Source: Ferrimonas senticii DSM 18821
GTDB lineage: Bacteria > Pseudomonadota > Gammaproteobacteria > Enterobacterales > Shewanellaceae
Reading direction: 5' to 3'
Assembly (NCBI RefSeq): GCF_000422665.1
Contig: NZ_KE383900.1
Location: 1-42,406, forward strand
DNA: 42,406 nucleotides
Shown: positions 26,027 to 35,980 of the stretch, piece after piece
Position numbering within the stretch: position 1 is the first letter of the stretch
Layout: each line of letters opens with the position of its first letter
Notes under the pieces: generated by a model
Told to the model about the DNA's origin: nothing
The model's database searches: none
What the model saw: only the letters and a program-made list of their open reading frames with translations
Program-made: the position numbers and the translations under genes

Positions 26027-26333
26027 TAAAATTCATAACAACGCCCATAATAAAAATATTATTTTGACAATACTAATTTCACCACAAATAAGGCATGTAA
26101 AACATATTTACTTCAATGTTTACCCACTCCTAATAAAAACGTGCAACCGAAGCGATGATACATAAATATAGAGTTTTGTTTGTAAACAAACTGTGTAATG
26201 AGGTAGCCCCAATTATCTACAAAGATCCCGACCGACTTAGTACCACTACTGCCAATATGACCACGTTCAAGGCAACAAGGGGAAGCAGAAAAATCCGAAT
26301 CAGCGTAAACCTTCGTAATTTTCACTAATGCGT
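26027..26333. other. AT-rich intergenic region at the right edge of the islet
   Basis: About 300 bp with no confident gene. A minus-strand GTG frame (26325-26113, 70 codons) starts MKITKVYADSD, as some cupin-like proteins do, but then diverges and has no ribosome binding site; it could be a gene fragment. Otherwise I see nothing. Confidence 0.4.
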
Positions 26334-26355
26334 AAAAAGGCGCCCCTGAGCGCCT
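26334..26355 (-). terminator. Rho-independent terminator after the 71-aa gene
   Basis: The stem AGGCGC/GCGCCT (26338-26343, 26350-26355) has a 6-nt loop. Five U residues follow on the minus strand. Confidence 0.75.
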
Positions 26356-26374
26356 CTTTGTTATGTCCCGGATC

Positions 26375-26590
26375 TTACACTTCCAACTGTTGCAGCAGTT
26401 CTGGCATCAGCTTTTGCAGTTCGGCAATGCCGGCTTTGGCATTAACGTTGATCTCCACCCAGCCGTCAGTGCCAAGTTTGGCTGCAGAAGTGAAGTCAAT
26501 TTGCAAAGCGCGGGTCGATAGATCGTAATTGCCGGCCACGCGGTAGGTGCCAAAACGGCTTTCCAGCCGTGCAATTTCAAATGGCGTCAT
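26375..26590 (-). CDS. Small hypothetical protein (71 aa)
   Basis: A 71-residue protein with no recognised domain. The pattern suggests a small alpha/beta fold: strands around YRVAGNYDL and LQIDFTS, then a C-terminal helix AELQKLMPELLQQLEV. ATG 26590 is preferred because GAGGA lies 5-6 nt upstream; a longer start at 26647 has no such signal. It follows the NERD gene by 77 nt on the same strand and ends in a terminator, so both may be one transcript. GC content is back to the genome norm here, so it lies outside the AT-rich islet. Confidence 0.7.
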   Translation of the reverse strand: MTPFEIARLESRFGTYRVAGNYDLSTRALQIDFTSAAKLGTDGWVEINVNAKAGIAELQKLMPELLQQLEV

Positions 26591-26667
26591 GGTTTCCTCA
26601 AGAGCTTCACCAATAATTGCCGCAAACCTTAAGGGATCCCCCACCATCTAGCCACCAAAATTGTGCC

Positions 26668-27291
26668 TCACAGCCGCGGTTGACGCCGCTGTTGCAAATT
26701 GTGCCGATGCAAAGAGTCGGTCTCATCACTCTCACTTAGCCGGCAAAACTGCAACCGCCCCAAACAAAATTGAACCCGATTAATACTCAACAATTGCTCG
26801 CCCCGTTGCGGGGCAAACCACGCGGGGTATTGCTGCAGCTGGATAACATTGCTTGGCATCGGGGTTTTAAATTCCGCAGTGCCAGAGAAGATAACCAGCG
26901 ACTTAAACGCCTCGCTTGGCAAAAAATCAAACAGTTGCTCCAGTGCTTTTTGATGACGATAGTTTTGCCGCAGTGGATTTTGGAATTGATGTTTTTGTCG
27001 ATACACCACTTGAGTCCAGCGGGCGGCGGTCGGTTGGCCAAAAATCCAGCCACGATAGTGCTTCGACTCAATCACATAAATGCCGCTGGTTGCCAACAAG
27101 ATATGATCGATTTGGGTGGTGCTGCCGTCGGCCAACTTTAATGTGATGTTATTAACCAAAACCTCTTGCTGAGGGTTAAGTTGACGCCCCAACACCTCAG
27201 CAACTTGGCGTTCTTGCCACGAACGTTGATAACGACGTTGCCAACGACCAGCAATAAAACCTAACACAAGTCCAATAACCAGCGTCACCAT
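26668..27291 (-). CDS. Membrane-anchored NERD (nuclease-related) domain protein
   Basis: A 207-residue protein. Residues 1-15 form a short N-terminal hydrophobic anchor followed by basic RWQRRYQR, so the rest is cytoplasmic. The NERD domain spans about 30-140: TQIDHILLATSGIYVIESKHYRGWIFG contains the Asp, the E-x-K and downstream aromatic residues typical of this restriction-endonuclease-like fold. NERD proteins are of uncertain function and are often linked to DNA processing. The C-terminus is polar and basic. A GAGGAA ribosome binding site precedes the ATG. Confidence 0.8.
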   Translation of the reverse strand: MVTLVIGLVLGFIAGRWQRRYQRSWQERQVAEVLGRQLNPQQEVLVNNITLKLADGSTTQIDHILLATSGIYVIESKHYRGWIFGQPTAARWTQVVYRQKHQFQNPLRQNYRHQKALEQLFDFLPSEAFKSLVIFSGTAEFKTPMPSNVIQLQQYPAWFAPQRGEQLLSINRVQFCLGRLQFCRLSESDETDSLHRHNLQQRRQPRL

Positions 27292-27330
27292 CGTTCCTCT
27301 CCTTGGCTATCTAAGCCCGGCGTAAAAACA

Positions 27331-27355
27331 ACAAAAGCTGCCCAAGGGCAGCTTT
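27331..27355 (-). terminator. Terminator after ahpF
   Basis: The stem AAAGCTGCCC/GGGCAGCTTT (27334-27343, 27346-27355) has a tight loop. On the minus strand TTTTG follows. It separates ahpF from the NERD gene. Confidence 0.75.
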
Positions 27356-27371
27356 ATCATCAGATTAATCG

Positions 27372-28961
27372 TTAAGCGGCGACCGATTTCCCCGCCGGCA
27401 CTGGGGTACGGATCAGATAATCAAAGGCACCGAGGCTGGCTTTGGCGCCCTCGCCCATGGCGATGATGATCTGCTTGTAGGGCACAGTGGTGACATCGCC
27501 AGCGGCAAACACCCCAGCCACAGAGGTTGCGCCGTGGGCATCCACTTCAATTTCACCACGGGGCGATAACGCCACTTTGGAATCGTTCAGCCATTCGCTG
27601 TTCGGCACTAAGCCGATCTGAACAAAGATCCCCGCCAGCTCAACATGTTTAGTCTCGCCAGTGGTGCGATCTTGGTAATTGAGGCCAGTTACCCGAGTAC
27701 CATCCCCCAACACCTCGGTGGTTTGTGCCATGGTGATGATCTCGATATTGGCGGTGGCATTGGCTTTGTCGATCAGCACTTGGTCGGCACGCAGGCTATC
27801 GGCAAATTCCAACACGGTAACGTGTTCAACGATACCGGCCAGATCAATCGCCGCTTCAATGCCGGAGTTACCGCCACCAATTACCGCGGTGCGCTTGCCT
27901 TTAAACAGCGGGCCGTCGCAGTGCGGGCAGTAGGCTACGCCCTTGTTGCGATACTCCTGCTCACCGGGAACGTTCATCTCGCGCCAGCGAGCACCGGTGC
28001 TGGTAATGACGCTGCGGGCTTTGAGAACCGCGCCACTGGCCAGCTCGACATGGATATAACCGTCGGCGGTTTCCTCTGCGCCAACCAGTTGCACCGCCCG
28101 TTGTTCGCTGATGATCTCCACCCCGTACTGTTTGACGTGCTCTTCTAAGCTGGCCACCAGTTTCGGTCCAGTGGTGGCAGTCACCGAGATAAAGTTTTCA
28201 ATCGCCATGGTGTCTTGCACCTGACCGCCGAAACGCTCTGCCACCACGCCGGTACGAATGCCTTTACGAGCTGCGTAAATTGCCGCCGAAGCCCCCGCCG
28301 GGCCACCGCCGACCACCAGCACATCAAACGGCTGCTGTTCATTGAGTTTGGCCGCTTGCTTTTGCGCCGCACCGCTGTCGACTTTGTTGAGGATCTCCGC
28401 CAGCGTCATTCGACCTTGGCCGAACAGTTCGCCGTTGATGAACACACTGGGCACCGCCATGATGTCGCGATCTTTCACCTCTTGCTGGAACGCCGCACCG
28501 TCAATCATCACCGGTCGGATCAGCGGGTTAATCGCCGCCATCATATTGAACGCCTGCACTACCTCGGGGCAGTTTTGGCATGACAGTGAGATAAAGATCT
28601 CGACATCCAGCGGCTTATCCAGCACGGCGATCTGAGCAATGGTCTCCGTTTCGAGCTTCATGGGGTGTCCACCACTGTGCAGCAGCGCCAGTACCAGCGA
28701 AGTAAATTCATGCCCCATCGGTAACCCAGCAAAACCAATGACGGTGCCTTTAGCAAGGTTTTCCACCCGCAGTTGCGGCTGGCGGCTGTGATCGGTGATC
28801 ACCGCGACGGTCAACAACTCGCTCAGCTCGGCCAGCTCTTGTGCCAAGGTTTGCAGCTGCTGCGACATCTCGCTGTCGTTCAGGCTAAGGCTAAGCTGTA
28901 CTGGGTTTTTCAGGTTGCTAAGGTAACTGGCAAGTTGCTGCTTCATTCCGTGGTCAAGCAT
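27372..28961 (-). CDS. ahpF: Alkyl hydroperoxide reductase subunit F
   Basis: A 529-residue flavoprotein disulfide reductase that transfers electrons from NADH to AhpC. The N-terminal tandem thioredoxin-like domain contains the redox pair SCQNC (Cys128/Cys131). The C-terminal thioredoxin-reductase part has an FAD site [12 protein letters not shown], the active disulfide YCPHC, an NAD site [12 protein letters not shown], and GVFAAGDVT near the end. ATG 28961 gives an N-terminus like E. coli AhpF (MLD..MK..L) and has TTAGGTG 7 nt upstream; an in-frame GTG at 28970 is less likely. It is downstream of ahpC. Confidence 0.95.
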   Translation of the reverse strand: MLDHGMKQQLASYLSNLKNPVQLSLSLNDSEMSQQLQTLAQELAELSELLTVAVITDHSRQPQLRVENLAKGTVIGFAGLPMGHEFTSLVLALLHSGGHPMKLETETIAQIAVLDKPLDVEIFISLSCQNCPEVVQAFNMMAAINPLIRPVMIDGAAFQQEVKDRDIMAVPSVFINGELFGQGRMTLAEILNKVDSGAAQKQAAKLNEQQPFDVLVVGGGPAGASAAIYAARKGIRTGVVAERFGGQVQDTMAIENFISVTATTGPKLVASLEEHVKQYGVEIISEQRAVQLVGAEETADGYIHVELASGAVLKARSVITSTGARWREMNVPGEQEYRNKGVAYCPHCDGPLFKGKRTAVIGGGNSGIEAAIDLAGIVEHVTVLEFADSLRADQVLIDKANATANIEIITMAQTTEVLGDGTRVTGLNYQDRTTGETKHVELAGIFVQIGLVPNSEWLNDSKVALSPRGEIEVDAHGATSVAGVFAAGDVTTVPYKQIIIAMGEGAKASLGAFDYLIRTPVPAGKSVAA

Positions 28962-28996
28962 GATCGGCACCTAATAAATTTTTCGAAATCAGAGAC

Positions 28997-29037
28997 AAAA
29001 ATGCACGGAGGTTGGTATTGCCCCACCTGCCGTGCAT
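28997..29037 (-). terminator. Terminator/attenuator between ahpC and ahpF
   Basis: The outer stem ATGCACGG/CCGTGCAT (29001-29008, 29030-29037) has an inner AGGT/ACCT pair. On the minus strand TTTTG follows. It lies in the 108-nt gap after ahpC and probably lets part of the transcripts read into ahpF, giving more AhpC than AhpF. Confidence 0.65.
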
Positions 29038-29069
29038 CACTCTTGGCTATCGGTATGCGGTTACGACGG

Positions 29070-29627
29070 TTAGATTTTGCCAACCAGATCCAAAGACGGT
29101 GCCAGAGTCGCTTCGCCCTCTTTCCACTTGGCTGGGCATACTTCACCTGGGTTATTGGCCACATACTGCGCCGCTTTAACCTTACGCAGCAGATCTTCGG
29201 CGTCACGGCCAATACCCTCGGCGGTGATCTCCATCGCTTGAATAACCCCATCTGGATCAACCAAGAAGGTAGCGCGATCCGCCAAACCTTGACCTTCACG
29301 CATCACCCCAAAGTTGTTGGTGATATTGCCGGTTTGGTCGCCAACCATGAAGTAGTCGATCTTGCCGATGGTGTCAGAGCTGTCATGCCAGGCTTTGTGG
29401 GTAAAGTGGGTATCGGTAGAGACCGAGTAAACTTCGACGCCACGGCTTTGCAGCTCGGCGTAGTGATCCGCCAAATCCCCCAGCTCAGTTGGGCAAACAA
29501 AGGTGAAATCCGCTGGATAGAAGAAGAAAATGGCCCATTTGCCCAGCACGTCCTGCTCGCTGATCTCAACAAACTCACCCTGTTTGTAAGCGGTGGCGTT
29601 AAATGGCTTGATCTTGGTATTAATCAT
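29070..29627 (-). CDS. ahpC: Alkyl hydroperoxide reductase subunit C (peroxiredoxin)
   Basis: A 185-residue typical 2-Cys peroxiredoxin that reduces H2O2 and organic hydroperoxides. The peroxidatic Cys45 lies in FTFVCPTE, with the conserved Arg in [12 protein letters not shown]. The resolving Cys164 lies in GEVCPAKW. The length is near the 187 of E. coli. It is first in the ahpCF operon. The upstream region carries an AATAGC/GCTATT palindrome at 29753-29768, which might be a weak OxyR-type element. Confidence 0.95.
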   Translation of the reverse strand: MINTKIKPFNATAYKQGEFVEISEQDVLGKWAIFFFYPADFTFVCPTELGDLADHYAELQSRGVEVYSVSTDTHFTHKAWHDSSDTIGKIDYFMVGDQTGNITNNFGVMREGQGLADRATFLVDPDGVIQAMEITAEGIGRDAEDLLRKVKAAQYVANNPGEVCPAKWKEGEATLAPSLDLVGKI

Positions 29628-29901
29628 GGTCGATTCCTTATTAACTCAGTGATTCTGACGCACTATTCGGCGTTGATGGGGCAATCATGGCAACCCAAAC
29701 CAATCAGGTAAAACAGTTAAACTGCATCATCTTAATCTAATAATGCGTTTCAAATAGCAATGGCTATTCGCTATATCCTGTTGATGAATCCAGATCCATC
29801 GCTCGACCTATTTCACGCCAAGCGCCCAAGCCCTGCATTGATCCAGCGCAGGATTGACGGTCGTGATATCGACATCACGCCGTTTACCTTGGGTGCCGCG
29901 T

Positions 29902-29939
29902 CCCCGCTGCTACTGTCGCCTAACCCCGTAGCGGCGGGG
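29902..29939 (+). other. Strong GC-rich hairpin upstream of metH
   Basis: CCCCGCTGCTAC pairs with GTAGCGGCGGGG (one G-U pair) around a 14-nt loop. No T-run follows. It lies about 60 bp before the metH promoter, so it is not in the metH leader unless transcription starts earlier. Confidence 0.5.
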
Positions 29940-30002
29940 AACTGCATCGAACAGCCCTGCCCTTGCTTTCATCTCGCCTATCGATCAATAACCAATCTGT
30001 GC

Positions 30003-30030
30003 TTGCTTCTTGTACGGCGCTCGCTACGAT
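30003..30030 (+). promoter_or_regulatory. Candidate sigma-70 promoter of metH
   Basis: TTGCTT (30003-30008) and TACGAT (30025-30030) are 16 bp apart. The start would fall inside the MetJ boxes. Confidence 0.5.
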
Positions 30031-30046
30031 AGACGTCTAAACGTTT
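30031..30046 (+). promoter_or_regulatory. Tandem MetJ boxes
   Basis: AGACGTCT (30031-30038), the exact MetJ consensus, is followed directly by AAACGTTT (30039-30046). Two adjacent 8-bp met boxes are the minimal MetJ operator. Their position just after the -10 box suggests repression of metH when S-adenosylmethionine is high. Confidence 0.8.
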
Positions 30047-30116
30047 AAAAGGCCAAGTTGATTTGGTATGCCAATCGCGATGATGGTATTGCGGTGGTGT
30101 TAAAGGGAGTGGTGCC

Positions 30117-33100
30117 ATGGCAGTTGGGCAAAAAGTCAGTGATTCATTCAAGCAGCTTACCGAGTTGCTTACGCAGCGAATTGTGATCCTTGATGGCGCC
30201 ATGGGCACCATGATCCAGCGCCATAAGTTGGATGAAGCTGATTTTCGTGGCGACCGCTTTCGCGATTGGCCCTGCTTACTGAAGGGCAACAACGATCTAT
30301 TGTCGCTGACCCAACCGCAGATCATCGCTGAGATCCACCGCCAGTACCTGCTTGCTGGCGCCGATATCATCGAAACCAACACCTTTAACAGCACCAGCAT
30401 CGCCATGGCCGATTACCAGATGGAGTCGTTGGCCAGCGAAATTAACTTTGAATCGGCCAAATTGGCACGACAAGTGGCCGATGAGGTAACAGCGGCAACC
30501 GGCATTGCGCGCTTTGTTGCCGGCACCTTAGGCCCAACCAACCGCACCTGCTCGATCAGCCCTGATGTGAATGATCCCGGCTTTCGTAATATCGATTTCG
30601 ATACTTTAGTCGACGCCTACTGCGATGCCACCAACGCCCTGCTTGATGGTGGCGCTGACATCATCATGGTGGAAACGGTATTTGATACTTTGAACGCCAA
30701 AGCGGCGCTGTACGCCATCGATGCGGTATTTGAGCAGCGCGATTGCCGCTATCCGGTGATGATCTCCGGCACCATCACCGACAGTTCTGGCCGCACCCTG
30801 ACCGGCCAAACCACCGAGGCGTTTTACAACTCACTGCGGCACATCAACCCCATCAGCTTTGGCCTTAACTGCGCCTTGGGTCCGAAAGAGTTGGTGCCCT
30901 ACATGGCCGAGCTGAATCGGATCAGCGAAGCGCCAGTATCGGCGCACCCCAACGCCGGCTTGCCGAATGAATTTGGCGAATACGATGAAACCCCGGCGCA
31001 GATGGCGCAGATCATCGGCCAGTGGGCCAAAGATGGCTGGCTTAATATCGTTGGCGGCTGCTGTGGCACCACCCCAGAACACATCGCCGCCATTGCGGCA
31101 GCGGTCAATGGCATCGCCCCACGACAAGCACCACAGCTTAGCGTCAGTACGCGGTTGTCGGGGCTGGAACCTTGTAACATCGACGCCGATTCGCTGTTTG
31201 TTAATGTCGGCGAGCGCACCAACGTCACCGGCTCAGCGCGGTTTTTAAAGCTGATTAAAAGCGGCGATTATGAAACCGCGCTGGAGGTCGCCAAGCAGCA
31301 GGTGGAAAGCGGCGCCCAGATCATCGACATCAATATGGATGAGGGGATGCTCGACGCCACCGAGGCGATGCCACGGTTTTTGAAACTGATCGCCGCCGAG
31401 CCGGATATCGCTAAGGTGCCGATCATGCTCGACTCATCCAAGTGGGAGGTACTCGAAGCCGGGCTTAAGTGCATCCAAGGCAAAGGGGTGGTTAACTCGA
31501 TCTCCCTTAAAGAGGGCGAAGAGGCGTTTATCCGCCAAGGCAAGTTACTGCGTCGCTACGGCGCCGCGGCAATTGTGATGGCCTTTGATGAACAAGGCCA
31601 AGCGGACACCTACCAACGCAAAGTGGAGATCTGCACCCGCGCTTACAAGGTGCTAACCGAACATGCCGGAGTGCCCCCAGAAGACATCATCTTCGATCCC
31701 AATATCTTCGCCATCGCTACCGGCATCGATGAGCACAACAACTACGCCGTCGACTTTATCGAGGCCTGCCGCACCATCCGCGCCACCTTGCCGCACGCGC
31801 GGATCTCCGGCGGCGTCTCCAACGTGTCGTTCTCGTTCCGCGGCAATAATCCGGTGCGTGAAGCGATTCACGCGGTGTTCCTCTACCACGCCATCAAAGC
31901 CGGGCTAACCATGGGGATCGTCAACGCGGGGCAATTGTCGATCTACGATGACATTCCAGCACAGCTGCTAGAACGGGTTGAAGATGTGGTGCTGAATCGC
32001 CGCGACGATGGCACCGAACGGCTATTAGAAATTGCCGAAACCTTTCGCGACGATCAGCACGGCGACGGCAGTAACCGGGCACAGCAAGATCTCGAATGGC
32101 GCAGCTGGCCGGTGGCGAAACGGTTAGAGCACGCCTTAGTGAAGGGCATTACCGACTACATCGAGGAAGACACCGAAGCCGCACGGCTTGAGGCCAACCA
32201 GCCGCTGGAGGTGATCGAAGGGCCGCTGATGGATGGCATGAACGTGGTCGGCGATCTGTTTGGTGATGGCCGGATGTTCCTGCCCCAGGTGGTGAAATCA
32301 GCGCGGGTAATGAAACGGGCGGTAGCCTACTTAAACCCCTACATCGAAGCCGCTAAGGTTAAAGGCCAAAGCAACGGCAAGGTACTGATGGCCACGGTGA
32401 AAGGCGATGTCCATGACATCGGCAAAAACATCGTCGCGGTGGTGCTGCAATGCAACGGTTATGAGGTGATCGATCTTGGGGTGATGGTGCCGGTGGAGAA
32501 GATCATCGAAGTGGCCATAGCGGAACAGGTCGATGTAATTGGCATGTCGGGGTTAATCACTCCCTCACTGGATGAGATGATCCACAACGTCAAAACCTAT
32601 CAGAAGCATGGCCTTACCATCCCCTGCATCATCGGTGGCGCAACCACCTCGAAGATCCACACCGCGGTGAAAATTCACCAACACTACCCCCATGGCGCCA
32701 TCTATGTCCCCGATGCGTCACGAACGGTACCGGTGATCGCCAAACTCTGTAGCGCTGAACGTGAGCAGTTTATTGCTGAACGTTACCGCGAATACCAGCA
32801 GCTGAAACAACAGCGAGAACAGCAAGGACGCCGCAAAACCTTAATTCCATTGAGCGTGGCGCGGGACAACCGCTGCCAAATCGACTGGGCAAACTACCAA
32901 CCAGCAGTACCTAACCAACTGGGGGTGTTCACCCTAGCGGACTACCCGCTGCAAGACTTAATCGAGCGCATCGACTGGACGCCGTTTTTCCGCAGTTGGG
33001 GACTGCACGGTAAGTTTCCAAAGATCTTTGATAACCCCACCGTCGGTGCTGAAGCCCGCGAGCTGTACGACAACGCCCAGACCATGCTGGCAACGGTGGT

Positions 33101-33818
33101 ACAACAAAAGTGGCTGCAAGCAGCGGCAGTCTATGGCTTGTTTGCCGCCAACACCTTAGATAACCACGATGACATTCAGCTGTACCGCGATGACAGTCGC
33201 ACTGAACCGCTGCTGAAACTGCAGATGCTGCGCCAGCAGGTCGAGCGCCTCGATAATCACAACTACGCACTATCGGATTTTGTCGCCCCACAAAGCAGCG
33301 GCTGCCGCGATTACATGGGCGCCTTTGCAGTGACGGCGGGGATTGGTATCGATGAGCACGTTAAGCGCTTTGAAGATGCCGGCGACGACTACAACGCCAT
33401 TATGATTAAAGCGTTGGCGGATCGCTTGGCCGAAGCCTTTGCCGAACGGCTGCATGAACGGATACGCAAGGAGTTCTGGGGTTACGCCAGCGATGAACGC
33501 TTGGATAACGACCAGCTGATCCGCGAACAATACAAAGGCATTCGTCCCGCTCCCGGCTACGCCGCCTGCCCGGATCACACCGAAAAAGGCCTGCTGTGGC
33601 AGTTGCTAGAGCCAGAAAAACGGATTGGTCTAAATATCACCGAGAACTTCGCCATGTACCCAACCGCGGCGGTCTCCGGCTGGTACTTTGCCCACCCGGA
33701 ATCACGCTACTTTGGCGTTACCGACATCGACCAAGACCAGCTCGAAGACTATGCCGAGCGCAAAGGGATGACGGTTGCCGAAACCGCCAAGTGGCTGGCG
33801 CCGTTGCTGCATCAGTAG
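30117..33818 (+). CDS. metH: Cobalamin-dependent methionine synthase
   Basis: A 1233-residue enzyme that transfers the methyl group of methyltetrahydrofolate to homocysteine via methylcobalamin. The domains in order are: homocysteine-binding barrel (about 1-335) with zinc ligands Cys252 (LNCALGP) and Cys315/Cys316 (GGCCGT); folate barrel (about 360-640, starting [14 protein letters not shown]); cobalamin cap and B12 domain with DVHDIGKN, where His766 is the cobalt ligand; and the C-terminal activation (AdoMet) domain with [15 protein letters not shown]. The length matches E. coli MetH (1227). AAGGGAG precedes the ATG. Confidence 0.97.
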   Translation: MAVGQKVSDSFKQLTELLTQRIVILDGAMGTMIQRHKLDEADFRGDRFRDWPCLLKGNNDLLSLTQPQIIAEIHRQYLLAGADIIETNTFNSTSIAMADYQMESLASEINFESAKLARQVADEVTAATGIARFVAGTLGPTNRTCSISPDVNDPGFRNIDFDTLVDAYCDATNALLDGGADIIMVETVFDTLNAKAALYAIDAVFEQRDCRYPVMISGTITDSSGRTLTGQTTEAFYNSLRHINPISFGLNCALGPKELVPYMAELNRISEAPVSAHPNAGLPNEFGEYDETPAQMAQIIGQWAKDGWLNIVGGCCGTTPEHIAAIAAAVNGIAPRQAPQLSVSTRLSGLEPCNIDADSLFVNVGERTNVTGSARFLKLIKSGDYETALEVAKQQVESGAQIIDINMDEGMLDATEAMPRFLKLIAAEPDIAKVPIMLDSSKWEVLEAGLKCIQGKGVVNSISLKEGEEAFIRQGKLLRRYGAAAIVMAFDEQGQADTYQRKVEICTRAYKVLTEHAGVPPEDIIFDPNIFAIATGIDEHNNYAVDFIEACRTIRATLPHARISGGVSNVSFSFRGNNPVREAIHAVFLYHAIKAGLTMGIVNAGQLSIYDDIPAQLLERVEDVVLNRRDDGTERLLEIAETFRDDQHGDGSNRAQQDLEWRSWPVAKRLEHALVKGITDYIEEDTEAARLEANQPLEVIEGPLMDGMNVVGDLFGDGRMFLPQVVKSARVMKRAVAYLNPYIEAAKVKGQSNGKVLMATVKGDVHDIGKNIVAVVLQCNGYEVIDLGVMVPVEKIIEVAIAEQVDVIGMSGLITPSLDEMIHNVKTYQKHGLTIPCIIGGATTSKIHTAVKIHQHYPHGAIYVPDASRTVPVIAKLCSAEREQFIAERYREYQQLKQQREQQGRRKTLIPLSVARDNRCQIDWANYQPAVPNQLGVFTLADYPLQDLIERIDWTPFFRSWGLHGKFPKIFDNPTVGAEARELYDNAQTMLATVVQQKWLQAAAVYGLFAANTLDNHDDIQLYRDDSRTEPLLKLQMLRQQVERLDNHNYALSDFVAPQSSGCRDYMGAFAVTAGIGIDEHVKRFEDAGDDYNAIMIKALADRLAEAFAERLHERIRKEFWGYASDERLDNDQLIREQYKGIRPAPGYAACPDHTEKGLLWQLLEPEKRIGLNITENFAMYPTAAVSGWYFAHPESRYFGVTDIDQDQLEDYAERKGMTVAETAKWLAPLLHQ

Positions 33819-33833
33819 CACCGTGTTTAATGG

Positions 33834-34019
33834 CTATTTCGGCTCATCTATCGCTTCAATCCGTTCGAGTTCCTCTTGATGCTGGAACAGCACCGCATCG
33901 CACTCACGGCAGCGATATTTGTGCCAATTTGCGCGGGTTATATGACGCTCTAGAAATCCTCGTCGTAGGCGCCTTAGTTGGCTGCGCTCACCACAGACTG
34001 GGCATTCGTTGTAACTCAT
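33834..34019 (-). CDS. Small zinc-ribbon protein (61 aa)
   Basis: A 61-residue protein with two CxxC pairs, CPVC near residue 6 and CREC near residue 37, forming a zinc ribbon. A basic helix (RSQLRRLRRGFLERHI) and a C-terminal acidic helix complete it. The family and function are not recognised. ATG 34019 is chosen because GGAG lies 8 nt upstream; an in-frame start at 34076 would overlap the CRP-like site. It converges with metH, the stop codons being 15 bp apart. Confidence 0.75.
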   Translation of the reverse strand: MSYNECPVCGERSQLRRLRRGFLERHITRANWHKYRCRECDAVLFQHQEELERIEAIDEPK

Positions 34020-34077
34020 TCGATCAGCTCCATTGATGCTTAGAGTTAGTTCACAAACTGAGGGGAATATAATCAAA

Positions 34078-34093
34078 TGTGATCACGATCACA
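34078..34093 (-). promoter_or_regulatory. Near-consensus CRP binding site
   Basis: TGTGATCACGATCACA matches TGTGA-N6-TCACA exactly, and the flanking A/T also fits. It lies about 66 bp before the zinc-ribbon ATG. A TATATT-like -10 is at 34070-34065; the spacing does not decide activation or repression. Confidence 0.7.
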
Positions 34094-34134
34094 AATAAAC
34101 GTAAAAACCTCAATAACAACGCTTTAGTGGCGAT

Positions 34135-34160
34135 AAAAAAAGACGGCCTGTCGGCCGTCT
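34135..34160 (-). terminator. Terminator after the DUF3010 gene
   Basis: The stem AGACGGCC/GGCCGTCT (34141-34148, 34153-34160) has a TGTC loop. A seven-base U-run follows on the minus strand. Confidence 0.9.
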
Positions 34161-34182
34161 TTCGCTAATGATGAAATCGCAA

Positions 34183-34620
34183 TTACTCTTCGCCGTACAG
34201 TTGGCTTTGGCAGTAAGCGTAAGCCACGTCAAACGCTTGCTTTTGGAACTTCTTCAAGCCCAGCTCATCGAAGCCAGCCTGTACCGGGTTACGCTTGATC
34301 CACTCTTTAATTTCGGTCGGGTGCATTACGGTTGCGCCCGCTTGTACCAGCTGCATCGCCGCTTCCATCTTGAAGGTATCGCCGCTGCCAGCGAACTTAC
34401 CTTTGGTTGGACGCTCAATGATGGCGATATGATCAACGTGGTAATCTTCGGTCAATTTGCCGAAAGCAAAGTGAAACTTACGCAGTGCTTCGGTGCTCTC
34501 GCCCTTTGGCATCGGCATCGACAGTTGGCGCAATGACAGCACTTCAAACAGACCATCTTCCATCGCTAGCAAGCAAAATACCGCTTCGCCGCCTTTAATC
34601 TCTGCCCCTAAAACTCGCAT
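34183..34620 (-). CDS. DUF3010 family protein
   Basis: A 145-residue cytoplasmic protein. It begins MRVLGAEIKGGEAVFCLLAMEDG and contains HVDHIAIIERPTKGKFAGSG. This matches the DUF3010 family of gammaproteobacteria, an RNase H-like fold by general appearance, with no established function. It is a single gene with its own terminator, between ugd and the zinc-ribbon gene on the same strand. Confidence 0.85.
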   Translation of the reverse strand: MRVLGAEIKGGEAVFCLLAMEDGLFEVLSLRQLSMPMPKGESTEALRKFHFAFGKLTEDYHVDHIAIIERPTKGKFAGSGDTFKMEAAMQLVQAGATVMHPTEIKEWIKRNPVQAGFDELGLKKFQKQAFDVAYAYCQSQLYGEE

Positions 34621-34680
34621 GGTTTACTCTCACTAAAAACATTCTGCGGTTATTGTAACTCAGACCACGGCTTTGGCTGT

Positions 34681-34712
34681 AAAACAAAAGCGGCCGAGTT
34701 TCCTCAGCCGCT
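34681..34712 (-). terminator. Terminator after ugd
   Basis: AGCGGCCGAG/CTCAGCCGCT (34689-34698, 34703-34712) has one mismatch and a TTTC loop. TTTTGTTTT follows on the minus strand. Confidence 0.8.
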
Positions 34713-34737
34713 TAATGGTTATCGCGTAAGTGAGCGG

Positions 34738-35904
34738 TTAATCGCTGCCGAACAGATCGCGGGTATAGACCTTATCGGCAACATCACGGATGTCGTCGGT
34801 TAGGCGGTTGGCGACAATCACATCCGACACCGCCTTGAACTGCTCGAGGTCGTTAATTACTCGCGAGTTGAAAAACTCGGGCTCAGTCAGCACCGGCTCA
34901 TACACCACCACTTCGATGCCCTTGGCTTTGATCCGCTTCATCACCCCTTGAATCGATGAAGCGCGGAAGTTGTCGGAACCGGCTTTCATGATCAACCGGT
35001 GTACACCAACCACCTTGGGTTGCTTCGCCAAGATGGCATCGGCGACAAAATCTTTACGAGTCCGGTTGGCATCGACAATCGCCGAGATAATGTTGTTCGG
35101 CACGCTCTCATAGTTAGCCCGCAACTGCTTGGTGTCTTTCGGCAGACAATAGCCACCATAACCAAAGCTCGGATTGTTGTAGTGGCTGCCGATGCGCGGA
35201 TCAAGGCCAACCCCTTCAATAATCTGCCGTGCGTTCAGACCATGGGTTTCAGCGTAGCTGTCGAGTTCATTAAAGTACGCTACTCGCAGCGCCAGATAGG
35301 TATTTGAGAACAGCTTGACCGCTTCCGCTTCAGTAGAGTCGGTAAACAGTACTGGGATATCTTGCTTAATCGCCCCCTGCTGTAGCAGCCCGGCGAATAC
35401 TTCAGCCCGTTCGCTTTGTTCGCCAACGATGATCCGCGATGGGTACAGGTTGTCGTACAGCGCTTTGCCTTCGCGCAAAAACTCCGGCGAAAAGATGATG
35501 TTATCAGTGCCGAAACGCGCTTTTAGCTGTTTGGTATAACCCACCGGTACGGTGGATTTGATCACCATCACCGCATCCGAATTGATCGCCAGCACATCGC
35601 TAACCACCGCTTCCACCGATTTGGTGTTGAAGTAGTTGCTGCTCGGATCGTAATCGGTTGGGGTGGCGATAACCACAAACTCAGCACCCTGATAAGCCTG
35701 TTGCTTGTCTAAGGTCGCGGTGAAGTTCAGCGGCTTATTGGCCAAAAAATCTTCGATTTCGGCATCGGCGATCGGCGCTTGTTTGTTATTAAGCATCGCC
35801 ACCTTTTCCGGCACGATGTCCAGCGCCACCACTTGATGATGTTGCGCCAGCAACATCGCATTCGATAAACCAACGTAACCGGTTCCGGCAATGGCGATTT
35901 TCAT
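34738..35904 (-). CDS. ugd: UDP-glucose 6-dehydrogenase
   Basis: A 388-residue NAD-dependent dehydrogenase that makes UDP-glucuronate for surface polysaccharides. It has the Rossmann motif [12 protein letters not shown] at the N-terminus, [17 protein letters not shown], and the catalytic Cys in [15 protein letters not shown]. The length equals that of E. coli Ugd. ATG 35904 begins [12 protein letters not shown]; an upstream in-frame start at 35946 adds 14 unlikely residues. It is not embedded in a polysaccharide locus here. Confidence 0.93.
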   Translation of the reverse strand: MKIAIAGTGYVGLSNAMLLAQHHQVVALDIVPEKVAMLNNKQAPIADAEIEDFLANKPLNFTATLDKQQAYQGAEFVVIATPTDYDPSSNYFNTKSVEAVVSDVLAINSDAVMVIKSTVPVGYTKQLKARFGTDNIIFSPEFLREGKALYDNLYPSRIIVGEQSERAEVFAGLLQQGAIKQDIPVLFTDSTEAEAVKLFSNTYLALRVAYFNELDSYAETHGLNARQIIEGVGLDPRIGSHYNNPSFGYGGYCLPKDTKQLRANYESVPNNIISAIVDANRTRKDFVADAILAKQPKVVGVHRLIMKAGSDNFRASSIQGVMKRIKAKGIEVVVYEPVLTEPEFFNSRVINDLEQFKAVSDVIVANRLTDDIRDVADKVYTRDLFGSD

Positions 35905-35980
35905 AAACAAGATCCCACTATTTTTAACTGCCGCCAATAATGCCACAGTCAGTCGCTAATGTATTGAAAGCCGCCGTAAA

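Larger units (their letters stand above)
29628..30116. other. Divergent ahpC-metH intergenic region
   Basis: 489 bp without a confident gene. It contains the AATAGC-4-GCTATT palindrome (29753-29768), a strong GC-rich hairpin (29902-29913 with 29928-29939), the metH promoter with MetJ boxes (30003-30046) and the metH ribosome binding site. A plus frame at 29760-30032 (90 codons) has no ribosome binding site or family match and is not called. No cobalamin riboswitch motif was recognised. Confidence 0.6.

Noticed and set aside
27645-29711. Long plus-strand frames opposite ahpF and ahpC (27645-28148, 28773-29711)
   Set aside because: They are antisense shadows of well-identified genes, whose codon pattern they mirror.
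29753-29774. Full OxyR operator upstream of ahpC
   Set aside because: ATAG and CTAT elements are present, but the spacing is 6 instead of 7 bp and only one half is recognisable; kept as a weak element only.
29760-30032. 90-codon plus-strand frame upstream of metH
   Set aside because: No ribosome binding site, mixed composition, crosses the GC hairpin and the metH promoter; no family resemblance.
29628-30116. Cobalamin riboswitch before metH
   Set aside because: No B12-box-like consensus was seen, and the mapped promoter with MetJ boxes leaves only about 85 nt of leader.
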